A stretch of DNA of 64,000 nucleotides from a bacterium (GCA_026129405.1 JAHCID010000001.1:124001-188000); one strand, 5' to 3'; positions 31,714-41,869 are shown, numbered from the stretch's first letter. The notes: generated from the letters alone by a model not told the origin. Translations and numbers: made by a program.

Positions 31714-33951
31714 ATGCTGAGACACTGCATGCTGGTCCTGCTCGTCGCGCCGCTCCTCGCCCTGCCGGCGCGCGCCGAGCACATCACGCTCACCGTGCGC
31801 GGCGACACGGCCGCCGGCACGCTGCCGACCTGGTTCGAGCCCTCCGCCTTCTTCGGCTGGACGAGCAACCAGATGAAGCAGGACTTTGCGGTCGACGCGG
31901 GACGCTCCCACGGCCTGGTGGTCGAGTCGACGCAGCTGCTCCTCGGCCCATCGACCAGCCTCGCCGACTACCAGAACCGCCTCCAGCAGAGCGGGCTCGC
32001 TACCGTGGCGAGGCTCACCGCCGAGAGCGGAGCGCAGTTCCTCCTACAGGTGCACGGCATGCCGCGGTGGATCTCGAAGTCACAGGTCACCGCCATGCCG
32101 CCGGGCTGCGAGGAGGAGTGGCCCACCTACCAGACCGTCGCCCCCGACCCCACCAAGTGGGCCCTCTGGGAGGCGGCGATCGCCGCCACGGTGACGCACT
32201 TCAACGTCACCCACGGGCTCACCAACGTCTGGTATCAGTTCTGGGAGGAGCCGGACGCCCCGTGCTTCTGGACCGACACCCAGGCGAGTTTCCTCGAGAC
32301 CTGGCGTCACTTCGTCGCGGGGGCGCGCAGCGCCGATCCCGCGGCGCGCGTGGGCGGACCGGAGCCGGCGGGCGGACCCGAGAGCATCAAGCCCGGCGAG
32401 TCGGTGCCCGTCATGCAGGCATTCCTCGAGTTCTCGGCGGCCGAGGGCATCCGGCCCGACTTCGTCAGCTACCATCTGTTCGGCAATGCGCCCGAGCAGG
32501 GCCGGCGCGCCAACCGGCAGGTGCACGAGCTGCTCGCCGCCAACGGCTTTCCGCCCCTGCCGATCATCGTGGGCAGCTGGAACCCGCTGTCCGCCTGCTG
32601 GGAGCCCAACGAGCAGCGCGACGACCCGAGCTGGCCGTCGCCGCCGTCGCCTCTCGGCTGCTGGCAGACCGACAACGAGATGGGCGCGAGCTACTCGTTG
32701 GCCTTCATGGCGCACCTCGCCGACGGCGGCGAGGGCGGCTACCAGGCGATGTACCAGCTCGACGACGCCGATTGGGGCGGAAGCCTCGAGTTCCCGCACG
32801 ACTGGGGGCTGCGCACCAACAAGAACAAGCACGGCCTGCGCAAGGCCATCTATCACGCGCAGACCATCGTCGGCCGCATGCCGCGCACCCTCGTGTCCGT
32901 CGGGCTCACGCACGCCGACGGCGCCGACGAGCACTTCCCGCACGTGTACGCGATGGCTGGCGTCGAGGGCGACCGCATGAGCGTGCTCCTGTGGAGCTAC
33001 GTGACCAGCCCCGGTCGTCAGGCCGTCGAGGTGCTCCGCGACATGGGGTACGGCCCCGCCGACTTCGCGCGCTGGGGTGGACAGACGCGACTCGCGGCCT
33101 ACCTCGGCAACGCCATCGCGGTGAGCGCGCTCACGGCGGTGCCTTCGGAGCAGGCGCACCTCGAGCGCATGAAGGTCGTCTTCTACCGGCAGCGCGCGCT
33201 GGTCACCGAGCGGAGCCGCGTGACGCTCGCCGTCGACGGCTTCTCCTCGACGGGCGGCTACCGCGTGCGGCGCTGGCTCATCGACGCCGCCAACAACAAC
33301 GCCTATGGGGCCTGGGTCGCGGGAGGGTTGAACGCGGCGATCGCGGCGGAGCGGCTACGGCAGCTCGACACGCAGCTGGTGTCGAATCTCGCACAGATCC
33401 AGGAGGTCGACCTCGCCCCCTACGCGGTGATGCTGCTCGAGATCGAGCGCGGCGCCGACACCAGCGCCTGCCCCGACCCGTCGACGTTCGGCGGCGCGCG
33501 GCTCACCCTGACCAAGCTGCAGACGCCGGCGAGCGACGATCAGCTCAAGCTCGGCGGCACGGTCGCGGTGACGACGCCCCCGCCGCTCGACCTGGTCGCA
33601 CGCGGCATGAACCTCGTCCTCACCACCGGCACCGGCGTCGTCCTCGCCGACCTCACGGCGCCCGCGGGCCCTGCCTGGTCGGCGAAGGGCGGCGGCACGG
33701 CGTGGAAGTATCGCGCCCCGTCGGCGGCGAGCGGCATCGTCAATGCGACGGTGAAGGCGATCAAGCCGGCCGGCACGCTGCGCGTGAAGCTGAAGGCCCG
33801 CGGCCTCGCGCTCGGCGCCGCCCCCGCCGGCGCGCCGCTGGTGGCGCGGCTCGCGTTCGGGGCGCCGGCGGCGGCGCCCGGCCAGTGCGGCGTCACGGCG
33901 TTCGCGGGCTGCCGGACGACGACGAACGGGGCGACGATGCGATGCCCGTGA
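31714..33951 (+). CDS. Secreted GH39-like protein with C-terminal beta domain, probably inactive as glycosidase
   Basis: 745 residues; ATG at 31714 follows AGGAGG. A signal peptide ('LVLLVAPLLALPARAEH') is followed by a TIM-barrel like GH39/clan A hydrolases: 'TNVWYQFWEEPDAPCFW' stands where 'W-NEP' carries the acid/base Glu, and 'LPIIVGSWNPLS' where 'TEW' should carry the nucleophile Glu. Both sites deviate, so glycosidase activity is doubtful. From about residue 590 a separate domain begins 'GGARLTLTKLQTPASDDQLKL' and ends with Cys-rich 'FAGCRTTTNGATMRCP'; it resembles the domain in the secreted cytochrome at 46454-47473. Likely an envelope or extracellular carbohydrate-binding protein. Confidence 0.7.
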   Translation: MLRHCMLVLLVAPLLALPARAEHITLTVRGDTAAGTLPTWFEPSAFFGWTSNQMKQDFAVDAGRSHGLVVESTQLLLGPSTSLADYQNRLQQSGLATVARLTAESGAQFLLQVHGMPRWISKSQVTAMPPGCEEEWPTYQTVAPDPTKWALWEAAIAATVTHFNVTHGLTNVWYQFWEEPDAPCFWTDTQASFLETWRHFVAGARSADPAARVGGPEPAGGPESIKPGESVPVMQAFLEFSAAEGIRPDFVSYHLFGNAPEQGRRANRQVHELLAANGFPPLPIIVGSWNPLSACWEPNEQRDDPSWPSPPSPLGCWQTDNEMGASYSLAFMAHLADGGEGGYQAMYQLDDADWGGSLEFPHDWGLRTNKNKHGLRKAIYHAQTIVGRMPRTLVSVGLTHADGADEHFPHVYAMAGVEGDRMSVLLWSYVTSPGRQAVEVLRDMGYGPADFARWGGQTRLAAYLGNAIAVSALTAVPSEQAHLERMKVVFYRQRALVTERSRVTLAVDGFSSTGGYRVRRWLIDAANNNAYGAWVAGGLNAAIAAERLRQLDTQLVSNLAQIQEVDLAPYAVMLLEIERGADTSACPDPSTFGGARLTLTKLQTPASDDQLKLGGTVAVTTPPPLDLVARGMNLVLTTGTGVVLADLTAPAGPAWSAKGGGTAWKYRAPSAASGIVNATVKAIKPAGTLRVKLKARGLALGAAPAGAPLVARLAFGAPAAAPGQCGVTAFAGCRTTTNGATMRCP

Positions 33952-33997
33952 CGAGGTCCGAGCACGCCCACGTACCCGGCACGGTGCCGAGCGCCGG

Positions 33998-34894
33998 CTA
34001 CGCGCCGAGCTCCGCGGCCGCGACGGCGAGCACCTCGTCGGCCGCGCCGACGGCCACGAAGTGCCCGGCGCCCTCGACGGGATGCCACACCGCGCCGGGC
34101 ATCCGCTCGGCCACCTCGCGATTGACGGCGGGCGGGACGAGCGTGTCGGCGAGCCCCTGCCACACGTGGACCGGACGCGTGATGGCCGTCACCTCGAAGG
34201 CCCAGCGGCGATAGAGCAGCTCGGCGTCACGGACCAGCCCCTCGCTGCCCTGCGCGAAGCACTCGGCGCTCGCCTCGGAGAACGCCGTCTCGACGTCCGG
34301 GCGGAGCAGAATGCGGCGATCGTAGTCGCCGACCGCCTTCCGCAGCTGCGCGATGTAGGTCGCGCGGAGGTGCTCGGCGGTCAGCCCGATGGCGGCGTAC
34401 ATGAGCCGGAAGCCGGGCTCGAAGTGCAGCGCGAGAAAGCCGCCGAGCGCGTCGGCTGCGGAGAGGTGCCGCGCCGCCCAGTCGTCGCCGAACGCACCGT
34501 AGCTGCCGCCGGCGATGCTGGCGACGTGGCGCAGCCGCGCCGGGTCGATGTACGCCGCCGCCGCGAGCGCCCAGGGACCGCCCTCCGACCACCCGGTGAC
34601 GCCGAACTCCCGGTGCCCGAGGGCGTCGGCGACCGCGGTCAGGTCGTCCGCCCAGCCGGCGTACGTGCGTCCCTCCTGCGGGCTCGACTGCCCGATGCCG
34701 GGCCGATCCACGCACACGAAGCGCACGCGGTGCTTCGCCGCCGGGGCCGCGAACAGCCGCGCCTCGAGCCGGCTGCTCGGACCGCCGTGATTGTGCAGGA
34801 CGAGGCGACCCTGCGGGTCCCCGACCTCGCAGTAGGCGAGATGCCGGCCGTCCCGGGCGGTGAGGATCCCCGTCACGTCGGCGTCCGCCGTCAC
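33998..34894 (-). CDS. Alpha/beta fold hydrolase
   Basis: 298 residues from a GTG at 34894 that overlaps the serC stop (GTGA). Motifs: oxyanion region '[18 protein letters not shown]', 'VDRPGIGQS', nucleophile elbow 'GWSEGG', acid Asp in '[13 protein letters not shown]', and catalytic His in '[10 protein letters not shown]'. This is the proline iminopeptidase/epoxide-hydrolase-like branch; exact substrate unknown. Translational coupling to phosphoserine aminotransferase is likely to reflect operon packing. Confidence 0.9.
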   Translation of the reverse strand: MTADADVTGILTARDGRHLAYCEVGDPQGRLVLHNHGGPSSRLEARLFAAPAAKHRVRFVCVDRPGIGQSSPQEGRTYAGWADDLTAVADALGHREFGVTGWSEGGPWALAAAAYIDPARLRHVASIAGGSYGAFGDDWAARHLSAADALGGFLALHFEPGFRLMYAAIGLTAEHLRATYIAQLRKAVGDYDRRILLRPDVETAFSEASAECFAQGSEGLVRDAELLYRRWAFEVTAITRPVHVWQGLADTLVPPAVNREVAERMPGAVWHPVEGAGHFVAVGAADEVLAVAAAELGA

Positions 34895-36054
34895 GCTTGG
34901 CCCCGCACCGTCGCGAAGGCCCAGTCGAGCCAGGGCAGCAGCGCCTCGACGTCCGCGGTCTCGACGGTGGCGCCGCCCCAGACGCGGATGCCGGGAGGTG
35001 CGTCGCGATAGGACGCGAGATCGAAGCCGGCACCCTCCTTCTCGACCAGCGACGCCAGCTTCTTCGCCGCCTCCGCCTGCGCCTCCTTCGGCTGGGCCGT
35101 GAACCACGGGTCGGTGATCGCGAGGCAGATCGAGGTGCACGAGCGCGTCGCCGGCGTGGCCGCGAGGAAGTCGACCCACGGCGTGCGATCGACCCATGCG
35201 ACGATGGCGGCCAGGTTCGCCTCGCTGCGCGCGCGCAGCGCCGGCAGCCCGCCGATGCCCTGCGCCCAGGTGAGGCCGTCGAGCGCGTCCTCGACGGCGA
35301 GCATCGACGGCGTGTTGATGGTGTCGCCCTGGAAGATGCCCTCGATGAGCTTCTGGCCCTTGGTGAGCCGGAATATCTTCGGCAGCGGGCGCGGCGGCGG
35401 CGCGCTCTCGAGCCGCGCGACCGCGCGCGGCGAGAGCACCAGCATGCCGTGCGCGGCCTCGCCGCCGAGCACCTTCTGCCAGGACCAGGTGACGACGTCG
35501 AGCTTGCTCCACGGCAGCTCCATCGCGAACGCGGCCGAGGTGGCGTCGCAGATGGCGAGGCCGCCGCGGTCGGCCGGGATCCACGCGCCGTCGGGCACGC
35601 GCACGCCGGAGGTCGTGCCGTTCCAGGTGAAGACGACGTCGCGCGACCAGTCGGTGGCCGCGAGATCGGGCAGCTCGCCGTAGCCCGCCACGCGCGCCGT
35701 GACGTCGGTGAGCTTCAGCTGCTTGGTGACGTCGGTCACCCACTCCTGCCCGAAGCTCTCCCAGGCGAGCAGCTCGACGCCGCGCGGCCCGAGCAGCGAC
35801 CACAGCGCCATCTCGACCGCGCCCGTGTCCGACGCCGGCACGATGCCGACGCGGTAGTCCGCCGGGATGCCCAGGATCGAACGGCTGAGCTCGATCACGC
35901 GCCCGAGCTTCGCCTTGCCGGCCTTGGAACGATGCGAGCGTCCCGTCAGCGCGTCGGCGAGCGCAGCCAGCGACCATCCCGGACGCTTCGCGCAGGGCCC
36001 CGACGAGAAGCAGGGGTTGGTCGGCTTGTGCTCGGGCTTGGGCGGCGTGCTCAT
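34891..36054 (-). CDS. serC: Phosphoserine aminotransferase
   Basis: 387 residues. PLP enzyme for the second step of serine synthesis (3-phosphohydroxypyruvate + Glu to phosphoserine); it also serves pyridoxal phosphate synthesis. The start '[15 protein letters not shown]' and '[13 protein letters not shown]' match the alphaproteobacterial/archaeal-type SerC. '[29 protein letters not shown]' contains the Asp for the pyridine N and the Schiff-base Lys, and '[14 protein letters not shown]' is also typical. ATG at 36054. It overlaps the following hydrolase gene. No serA or serB gene is nearby. Confidence 0.93.
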   Translation of the reverse strand: MSTPPKPEHKPTNPCFSSGPCAKRPGWSLAALADALTGRSHRSKAGKAKLGRVIELSRSILGIPADYRVGIVPASDTGAVEMALWSLLGPRGVELLAWESFGQEWVTDVTKQLKLTDVTARVAGYGELPDLAATDWSRDVVFTWNGTTSGVRVPDGAWIPADRGGLAICDATSAAFAMELPWSKLDVVTWSWQKVLGGEAAHGMLVLSPRAVARLESAPPPRPLPKIFRLTKGQKLIEGIFQGDTINTPSMLAVEDALDGLTWAQGIGGLPALRARSEANLAAIVAWVDRTPWVDFLAATPATRSCTSICLAITDPWFTAQPKEAQAEAAKKLASLVEKEGAGFDLASYRDAPPGIRVWGGATVETADVEALLPWLDWAFATVRGQA

Positions 36055-36258
36055 CGCGGGGCGTCCTCCGTCGGAAAAGGACAGGCCTACGATCCCGGCC
36101 AGGACCATGCAACGGCGGCCGCTGCGTCGCGACCAACCGGTGGTCGCCGTGATCCGCGCGCCCGGCGCAGTTTGTAGAATCCGAGCCGCCGCCGCGTGGG
36201 CGGGCGCAGTATCCGCGGGCATGGCGTGCCGGCATGGGGCCTGCACGCGCAGGAAGTC

Positions 36259-36504
36259 ATGCCGCAGCGCACGCCATCCCCCGTCGATCCGCGCGCGGCG
36301 CCGCCCGACGACGCCGGCACGCAGGGCAGCTTCACGCGTCCCGAGGACACGCTCGCCGTGGGCGGCGAGTCCGCGGAAGGCCCGCTGCTGGATCGCGACC
36401 AGCAAGCGTCCGACGCGCCGCGCGTCCCCACGGCCATGGTGATCGCCTGCCTCGTGGCGATCGCCATCGTCGCGCTCGTCGTCGTCTTCTACGCTCCGAC
36501 CTGA
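36259..36504 (+). CDS. Small C-terminally anchored membrane protein, unknown
   Basis: 81 residues from the ATG at 36259, with GGAAG upstream. The first 55 residues are polar and disordered-looking; the end '[23 protein letters not shown]' is one membrane helix, so it may be a tail-anchored protein. It faces away from serC. No family recognised. Confidence 0.5.
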   Translation: MPQRTPSPVDPRAAPPDDAGTQGSFTRPEDTLAVGGESAEGPLLDRDQQASDAPRVPTAMVIACLVAIAIVALVVVFYAPT

Positions 36505-36665
36505 GCCGAGAAGGCGCGTCCGGAACGTGGCTTGCAGCCAGGCAGGGGGAGAAAGGGGCCGCCTGGCCCAACCCGGCGAGCGCCCTCGAGGTGACCGATC
36601 TCGTCGAACGGCACCGCGAAGAAGATCGTGGAGGACGAGGGCGGTACGGCGCGCGGATCGTGGCG

Positions 36666-38174
36666 TCAGCGCGATTCACGGCTACCGATCGAGGCGTCCA
36701 CCACCGGCAGCCGCATCGAGAACGTCATGCCGGGCCCGTCGTTCACCTCCGCCCACAGATCGCCGCCGTGCGCCGCGACGATCGAACGGCTGACGGCGAG
36801 TCCCATGCCCATGCCGCGCGTCTTCGTCGTGTAGAACGGCTCGAACAGACGCGCGAGCGTCGCGGGACCGGCACCGACGCCCGCGTCGCCGACGGCGGTC
36901 ACGACGCAGGGGCGGCCGTCGATCGTCTCCCGGCCGACGTGGATGGCGAGCCGGCGCCGGGGCTCCGGGAGCTGGCTCACGGCGTCCAGCCCGTTCAGGA
37001 TCAGGTTCTGCAGGACCTGCTGGAGCTGGACGCGGTCGCCGCGGACGAGCGGCGCGTCGTCCGGCAGCGTCGCCTCGATGCGCACGCGGCGCGACCGCGT
37101 CTCGTGCCCCGCGAGCCCGAGGACGTCGGCGACGACGTCACGCAGGTCGAGCACCGCGGGCTCGAACGGCGCCGTCATGGCCAATTGGCGGACGCGCGCG
37201 ACGATCGCGGACGCACGCCGCGCATCGCGCAGGATGTCGGTCAGCGCGCCGCCGATCTCGCCAACGTCCGGCGTCGGGGCCGCGATCAGCATCTGGCAGA
37301 CCTCGGCGTTGTTCACCACCGCGGCGAGGGGCTGGTTCACCTCGTGTGCGATCGACGCCGTGAGCTCGCGCTCGCGCGCCTGGAGCGCGTGCTCCGCGCG
37401 CTTGCGGTCCTCGATGTCGGTGAGCTGGACATACCAGCGGACCACGGCACCGGCGGCGGCGCGCTCGGGCAGGCCCCGCGCGAGAAACCACCGATACGCG
37501 CCGTCGGCGCCGAGGAGACGATGCTCCGTCTCGTAGGGGTCGCCCGTACGCACGGCCTGGGTCCACGCGTCCAGCACGCCCGCACGCTCGTCGGGATGCA
37601 CGAGCGCACCCCAGTCGCGCAGCTGCTCGCGCTCGAGCCCGAAGTAGTCGGCGATGCGGCGATTGACGAGCTCCAGCTCGCCCGCCCCGGTCATCGTACA
37701 GACCCAGCCGGGGATGCGATCGATGATCCGGCGGGAGCGCTGTTCGCTGGCGCGCAGGTCGTCTTCGGTGCGACGTCGCTCGTCGACGTCCGTCGCCGCG
37801 ACCCACCAGCCGCGTCCTCCCTCCGCGCGCGCGGCGCGCACCAGGAACCAGCGATACGCGCCGTCGTGCCGGCGCAGCCGCGCTTCCATCTCTCGCGGCT
37901 CGCGGCTCGTGGCCAGCGCGGCCAGGAACGCGTCGAGCAACGGGGCATCGCCGGGGTGAACGGCCGCGCGCCAGTCACGCGTCACCGCCGGCATGGGCGA
38001 CCGGCCGAGGTAGTCCAGCGCGCGCCGGTTGAACGACCGCGCCGTCGCATCGACGTCGAGCTGCCAGGCGAGGATGGGCAGCGCGTCGAGCACCGCGCTC
38101 GCCGGCCCGTCGCCGGACGGCGGCCTGTGCTGATCGAACACGCTCGCCCGCTCCTCGACGCTCGACCGGACCAC
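36666..38174 (-). CDS. PAS-domain hybrid-free sensor histidine kinase
   Basis: 502 residues, no signal peptide or membrane helix, so a cytoplasmic sensor. Two PAS/PAC repeats (about 25-130 and 150-265, each with 'GAYRWFL') precede a HisKA helix with the phospho-His in '[18 protein letters not shown]' and a HATPase_c domain ('[12 protein letters not shown]', 'VGDAGVG', '[29 protein letters not shown]'). This is the FixL-like group of PAS kinases. No haem-binding His can be claimed in the PAS domains. No response regulator lies next to it, so its partner is elsewhere. Confidence 0.92.
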   Translation of the reverse strand: MVRSSVEERASVFDQHRPPSGDGPASAVLDALPILAWQLDVDATARSFNRRALDYLGRSPMPAVTRDWRAAVHPGDAPLLDAFLAALATSREPREMEARLRRHDGAYRWFLVRAARAEGGRGWWVAATDVDERRRTEDDLRASEQRSRRIIDRIPGWVCTMTGAGELELVNRRIADYFGLEREQLRDWGALVHPDERAGVLDAWTQAVRTGDPYETEHRLLGADGAYRWFLARGLPERAAAGAVVRWYVQLTDIEDRKRAEHALQARERELTASIAHEVNQPLAAVVNNAEVCQMLIAAPTPDVGEIGGALTDILRDARRASAIVARVRQLAMTAPFEPAVLDLRDVVADVLGLAGHETRSRRVRIEATLPDDAPLVRGDRVQLQQVLQNLILNGLDAVSQLPEPRRRLAIHVGRETIDGRPCVVTAVGDAGVGAGPATLARLFEPFYTTKTRGMGMGLAVSRSIVAAHGGDLWAEVNDGPGMTFSMRLPVVDASIGSRESR

Positions 38175-38181
38175 GAGCAGA

Positions 38182-38577
38182 TCAGCGCTCCACCGGGATC
38201 AGGATCGGCGCCCCCTGGTCCTTCACGAGGAAGACCACGAACTTCGCCGGGGCGGTGGCGCTCGGGTTGCGCCCCACGAGGTGCACGCGCGTCGGGTCCT
38301 CGTAGAACGTCTCGCCGGGGCGGAGCGTGACCATCTCCCCGCCCTCCATCTGCATCTCGATCGTCCCCTCGAGCACGTAGATGAACGCGCTCGCGTCGTG
38401 ACGATGCACCGGGTCGACCGCGCCCGGCGCGTAGTCGACCGTGATCATGGTGACCTCCTTGCCGGGCACGCCGGCGAGCGGCCGGGTCAGCAGATCGGTG
38501 ACCCGCCCCGGCTCGGCGGCGCCGGCAGCGGCGATCGACGAGGCGACGACGAGCGCGGCGAGCAGGCGTGCGTCCAT
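38182..38577 (-). CDS. Secreted cupin-domain protein
   Basis: 131 residues from the ATG at 38577 with a signal peptide ('LLAALVVASSIAAAGAAEP'). One cupin barrel: motif 1 'PVHRHDASAFIYVLEGTIEMQMEGGE' with two His and a Glu-like metal set, motif 2 'FYEDPTRVHLVGRNPS'. Exported cupins of this kind often are described as quercetinase-like or unknown metal-binding proteins. It ends 7 bp before the PAS kinase on the same strand and may be co-expressed. Confidence 0.88.
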   Translation of the reverse strand: MDARLLAALVVASSIAAAGAAEPGRVTDLLTRPLAGVPGKEVTMITVDYAPGAVDPVHRHDASAFIYVLEGTIEMQMEGGEMVTLRPGETFYEDPTRVHLVGRNPSATAPAKFVVFLVKDQGAPILIPVER

Positions 38578-38669
38578 GGCTCCTCCGTTCTCCGGCGAGT
38601 GCGGGAGGCGCATCGCCGTTCGCTGCACGCAGGACCACCCAGCACGGCATTTCGTGACAGGGCCCGGGA

Positions 38670-38688
38670 GCCCCCGGCACCCGGGGGC
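38670..38688. other. Strong GC hairpin in divergent intergenic region
   Basis: GCCCCCGG-CAC-CCGGGGGC is a perfect 8-bp stem between the divergent cupin and LLM-oxidoreductase starts. There is no U-tract, so it is not a classical terminator; a regulatory dyad is possible. Confidence 0.4.
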
Positions 38689-38733
38689 GACACGCCTGGC
38701 GCCGCTGCCACGGCCGCGCTACGGACGTCGACG

Positions 38734-39603
38734 ATGCGGTTCTCCTACGCCGAAGCCCTCTGCGACCCCGCCCACTACCTGCCGCTCGCGCGGGCGGTCG
38801 AAGACGCCGGGTGGGACACGTTCATCGTCCCGGACAGCATCTGCTACCCGGAGGTCTCGGACAGCCGGTATCCGTACACCCCCGACGGCAACCGCGAGTT
38901 CCTCGAGGACAAGCCGTTCATCGAGCCGTTCTCGCTGATCCCCGCGATGGGGGCGGTGACGAGCCGGCTCCGCTTCACGACCTTCGTCGTCAAGCTGCCG
39001 ATCCGCCAGCCGGTGCTGGTGGCGAAGTCCGTCGCGTCGGTGGCGGTGATGACGCAGGGCCGCTTCGGGTTCGGCGTCGGCCTCTCCCCGTGGCCCGAGG
39101 ACTTCGTCGTCACCGGCACCGCGTGGAAGACGCGCGGCAAGCGCATGGACGAGATGATCGCCATCGTCCGCGGACTCCTGCGCGGCGGGTACTTCGCGTT
39201 CGAGGGCGCGCACTACACGGTGCCGAGCATCAAGATCTGTCCGGTGCCGCCCTCGCCGGTCCCGGTCCTGATCGGCGGGCACACGGAGCCGGCGCTGCGC
39301 CGCGCGGCGCGCCTGGGCGACGGCTGGATGCACGCAGGCGGCGATCACGAGCTCCTCGTCGGATATCTCCGCCGGCTGGCGGAGCTGCGACGCGAGTATG
39401 GGCGCGAGCGCGAGCCGTTCGAGATCCACGTGATCTCGCTGCACGCCTACACCGCCGACGGCATCCGCATGCTCGAGGACCTCGGCGTGACCGACGTCAT
39501 CGTCGGCTTCCGCGATCCCTACCACATGCCGGACACGCCGGTGGGCGAGAAGATCGACTACCTGCGCCGCTACGCCGACGACGTGATCGCCTCGACCCGG
39601 TAG
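38734..39603 (+). CDS. LLM-class F420-dependent oxidoreductase
   Basis: 289 residues from the ATG at 38734. The luciferase-like TIM-barrel signs are 'RLRFTTFVVKLPIRQPVLVAKSVASVAVMTQGRFGFGVGLSPW', 'GKRMDEMIAIVRGLLRGG' and 'PVLIGGHTEPALRRAARLGDGWM'. Enzymes with this layout use F420 or FMN and act on alcohols, aldehydes or unsaturated compounds. The presence suggests the organism makes F420, as Binatia are thought to do. It is a single gene between opposing units; substrate unknown. Confidence 0.92.
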   Translation: MRFSYAEALCDPAHYLPLARAVEDAGWDTFIVPDSICYPEVSDSRYPYTPDGNREFLEDKPFIEPFSLIPAMGAVTSRLRFTTFVVKLPIRQPVLVAKSVASVAVMTQGRFGFGVGLSPWPEDFVVTGTAWKTRGKRMDEMIAIVRGLLRGGYFAFEGAHYTVPSIKICPVPPSPVPVLIGGHTEPALRRAARLGDGWMHAGGDHELLVGYLRRLAELRREYGREREPFEIHVISLHAYTADGIRMLEDLGVTDVIVGFRDPYHMPDTPVGEKIDYLRRYADDVIASTR

Positions 39604-39685
39604 GCGCCAACGGAGCCCGGCGCGCATTCGCGCCGCCCACGCCGAGCTCGAGGCGCTCGCCGCTTCGCGCGACGGCGAGTGAGGC

Positions 39686-40390
39686 TCACACGAGCCCCGT
39701 CACCGGCAGCGCCGCGCCGTGGATGGCGCGCGCCGCCGGCGAGGCGAGGAAGACGATCGCCGCCGCCAGGTCCTCGGGCGCCACCCAGCGGCGCGGGTCG
39801 GCGTCGGGCATCGCGGCGCGGTTGGCGGGCGTGTCGATGATGCTCGGCAGCACGCAGTTGACGTTGATGCCCTGCTCGCGCAGCTCCGCGGCCATCGCCT
39901 CGGTGAGCCGCTGCACCGCGCTCTTCGCCGCCGTATAGGCGCCCATGCCGGCGGCGCCGCGCTGGGCCCCGAAGGCGCCGACGTTGACGATGCGCCCGCC
40001 GCCGCCCTGGAGCATCACCGGGACCACGGCGCGCACGGCGTGCACGAGCGTGGTGACGTTGACGTCGAAGAGGAAGCGCCAGGTCGCGTCGTCGGTGGCG
40101 TGGACGGGATCGCCCATGCGGAAGCCGCCGGCGACGTTGCACAGCACGTCGAGGCGCCCGAAACGCGCCGTCGCCTCCCGCACCGTGCGCTCCACCTCGG
40201 CCGCGTCGAGCAGATCGGTCGGCGCGAGGAGACGGCCCGCGGCGGCGGCGCCGAAGACGTCGGTCAAGGCCTCGCGGCGCTGGTCGACGAGGACGAGCTG
40301 CGCACCGCGCGCCGCGAACGCCTGCGCCACCACCCGCCCGAGGGCACCCGCGGCGCCCGTGATCGCGACCACCCGATCGGTGAAGTCCAT
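39686..40390 (-). CDS. Short-chain dehydrogenase/reductase
   Basis: 234 residues. 'AITGAAGALGRVVAQ' is the NAD(P) loop (GxxGxLG variant), 'CNVAGG' stands for NNAG, catalytic Ser is replaced by a Gly/Ala-like 'NVGAFGAQ', and 'YTAAKSAVQ' holds the active Tyr and Lys. The variant at the Ser position is worth noting: activity is uncertain. Last gene of the SGNH-YhhQ-SDR-SDR minus-strand operon, 11 bp after the previous SDR. Confidence 0.9.
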   Translation of the reverse strand: MDFTDRVVAITGAAGALGRVVAQAFAARGAQLVLVDQRREALTDVFGAAAAGRLLAPTDLLDAAEVERTVREATARFGRLDVLCNVAGGFRMGDPVHATDDATWRFLFDVNVTTLVHAVRAVVPVMLQGGGGRIVNVGAFGAQRGAAGMGAYTAAKSAVQRLTEAMAAELREQGINVNCVLPSIIDTPANRAAMPDADPRRWVAPEDLAAAIVFLASPAARAIHGAALPVTGLV

Positions 40391-40401
40391 ACGTGCCTCC
40401 G

Positions 40402-41127
40402 TCACAGGTTGCTGTGGATCTCGAGCACCGCGCCGGTCACCGCGCCCGACTCCTCGTCGTCGCAGAGGAAGCGGATCGTCCGTGCCACCTGCGCGGGCGA
40501 CGTCTCGGTGCGCAGGAACGGCGCCGCCTCGCGCAGCATGCGCGTCTCCACGGCGCCCGGCGCGACGCAGTTGACGCGCACGCCGAGCGGCCGGCCCTCG
40601 ACGGCGAGGCACTCGGTCAGCCCGACGACGGCGAACTTGCTCACCGAGTAGGCCGTGAAGCCGGCGAACTTGGGCGTCCCGCGCAACCCGCCGAGCGAGC
40701 TCAGGTTCACGATCGCGCCGCCGTGCCCGAGACGCCGGAAGGCACGCAGCGCCTCGCGGCTGGCGAGGAACGTGCCGCGCGCGTTGACGTCCATGACCGC
40801 GTCCCAGTCGGCCGCCGTCAGCTCCTCGGCCGGGGCGGCACGGAACGTGGCGCCGTTGTTCACGAGCGCGTGCAGGTCGCCGAAGTGCGACAGCGTGGCT
40901 GCGACCAGCCGCACGATCGCCTGCTCATCGGCGAGATCGGTCGGCACGGCCAGCACCCGATCGGCGCCGGCGCGCGCCGCGATCTCCGCGGCGACGGCGT
41001 CGATCTCGCCCGCCGTGCGGCTGGCCAGCACGACGCGCGCGCCCGCGTCGGCCAGCAGCGACGCCGTCGCCGCGCCGATGCCGCGGCCCGCGCCGGTGAC
41101 GATCACCACCCGTCCCTCGAGTGCCAT
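40402..41127 (-). CDS. Short-chain dehydrogenase/reductase (FabG-like)
   Basis: 241 residues with complete classical SDR motifs: 'VTGAGRGIGAATA', 'NNGA', catalytic Ser in 'NLSSLGG', 'YSVSKFAV' and 'NCVAPGAVETRM'. A keto-acyl reductase-like role is common for this type, but substrates vary. It lies 12 bp after the YhhQ-type transporter gene and 11 bp before a second SDR, so it is part of one transcription unit. Confidence 0.93.
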   Translation of the reverse strand: MALEGRVVIVTGAGRGIGAATASLLADAGARVVLASRTAGEIDAVAAEIAARAGADRVLAVPTDLADEQAIVRLVAATLSHFGDLHALVNNGATFRAAPAEELTAADWDAVMDVNARGTFLASREALRAFRRLGHGGAIVNLSSLGGLRGTPKFAGFTAYSVSKFAVVGLTECLAVEGRPLGVRVNCVAPGAVETRMLREAAPFLRTETSPAQVARTIRFLCDDEESGAVTGAVLEIHSNL

Positions 41128-41139
41128 GTCCCGCCCTTC

Positions 41140-41862
41140 TCAGACCTTCAGCGTGAACGGATTGAAGTCGGTGTCGCGGTCGTAGAAGTCCTCGTGCTCC
41201 GCGCGCTTCAAGAACCCCACGACACGGTACGTGACCGGCGTCATGACGACCTCCCAGCCCGACTTGAGGAAGTAGTTGGCGATCATCACCTGCACGACCA
41301 GCGCGGGCTCCCAGATGCCGAGGAACGCCGCCGGGTAGAAGATCAGCGAGTCGACCGCCTCGCCCGCCAGCGTGGAGCCGATGGTGCGCATCCACAGGAA
41401 GCGGCCCTCGCTCCAGACCTTCATCTTCGCCATCACGAAGGAGTTCACGAACTCGCCGCAGAAGTACGCGAGCAGCGACGCGGCGACCAGGCGCGGCGTG
41501 TTGCCGAACACCTGCTCGAGGGCGGCCTGGTGCGGATAGCCCTCGGCCGGCGGCAGCCCGACCACCACCCAGCTGACGACCGACGCGAAGATCATCGCCG
41601 AGAAGCCGGCCCACACGACCTTGCGCGAGCGCGCGTAGCCGTAGACCTCGGTGAGGACGTCGCCGAAGATGTACGAGAGCGGGAAGAACAGGATGCCCGC
41701 GCCGAAGGTGAAGCCGCCGACGGTGACGACCTTGCTCGCGCCGATCAGGTTCGCCGTCAGCAGCACCGTGACGAACGCGGCCATCACGAGGTCGTAGTAC
41801 TTGTACGCCCGCCGGTGCCGAATCGGGGCCGGATGCGCTGCCCGCGCCGCCTGCGTCGTCAT
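41140..41862 (-). CDS. Queuosine precursor transporter (YhhQ family)
   Basis: 240-residue membrane protein with about six helices. 'YDLVMAAFVTVLLTANLIGASK', 'GILFFPLSYIFGDVLTEVYGYARSRKVVWAGF', 'CGEFVNSFVMAKMKV' and 'WMRTIGSTLAGEAVDSLIFYPAAF' are the conserved blocks of the DUF165/YhhQ family, which imports preQ0/preQ1 for tRNA queuosine. This suggests salvage of queuine precursors. It lies in an operon after a SGNH hydrolase-like gene and before two SDR genes. Confidence 0.94.
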   Translation of the reverse strand: MTTQAARAAHPAPIRHRRAYKYYDLVMAAFVTVLLTANLIGASKVVTVGGFTFGAGILFFPLSYIFGDVLTEVYGYARSRKVVWAGFSAMIFASVVSWVVVGLPPAEGYPHQAALEQVFGNTPRLVAASLLAYFCGEFVNSFVMAKMKVWSEGRFLWMRTIGSTLAGEAVDSLIFYPAAFLGIWEPALVVQVMIANYFLKSGWEVVMTPVTYRVVGFLKRAEHEDFYDRDTDFNPFTLKV

Positions 41863-41869
41863 CGCCGCC

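Noticed and set aside
41140-41862. Functional link of the YhhQ transporter with the QueC-like protein at 15 kb
   Set aside because: They are 25 kb apart in unrelated operons; the QueC-like protein has a different scaffold and UGSC neighbours, so a shared queuosine pathway is not supported.
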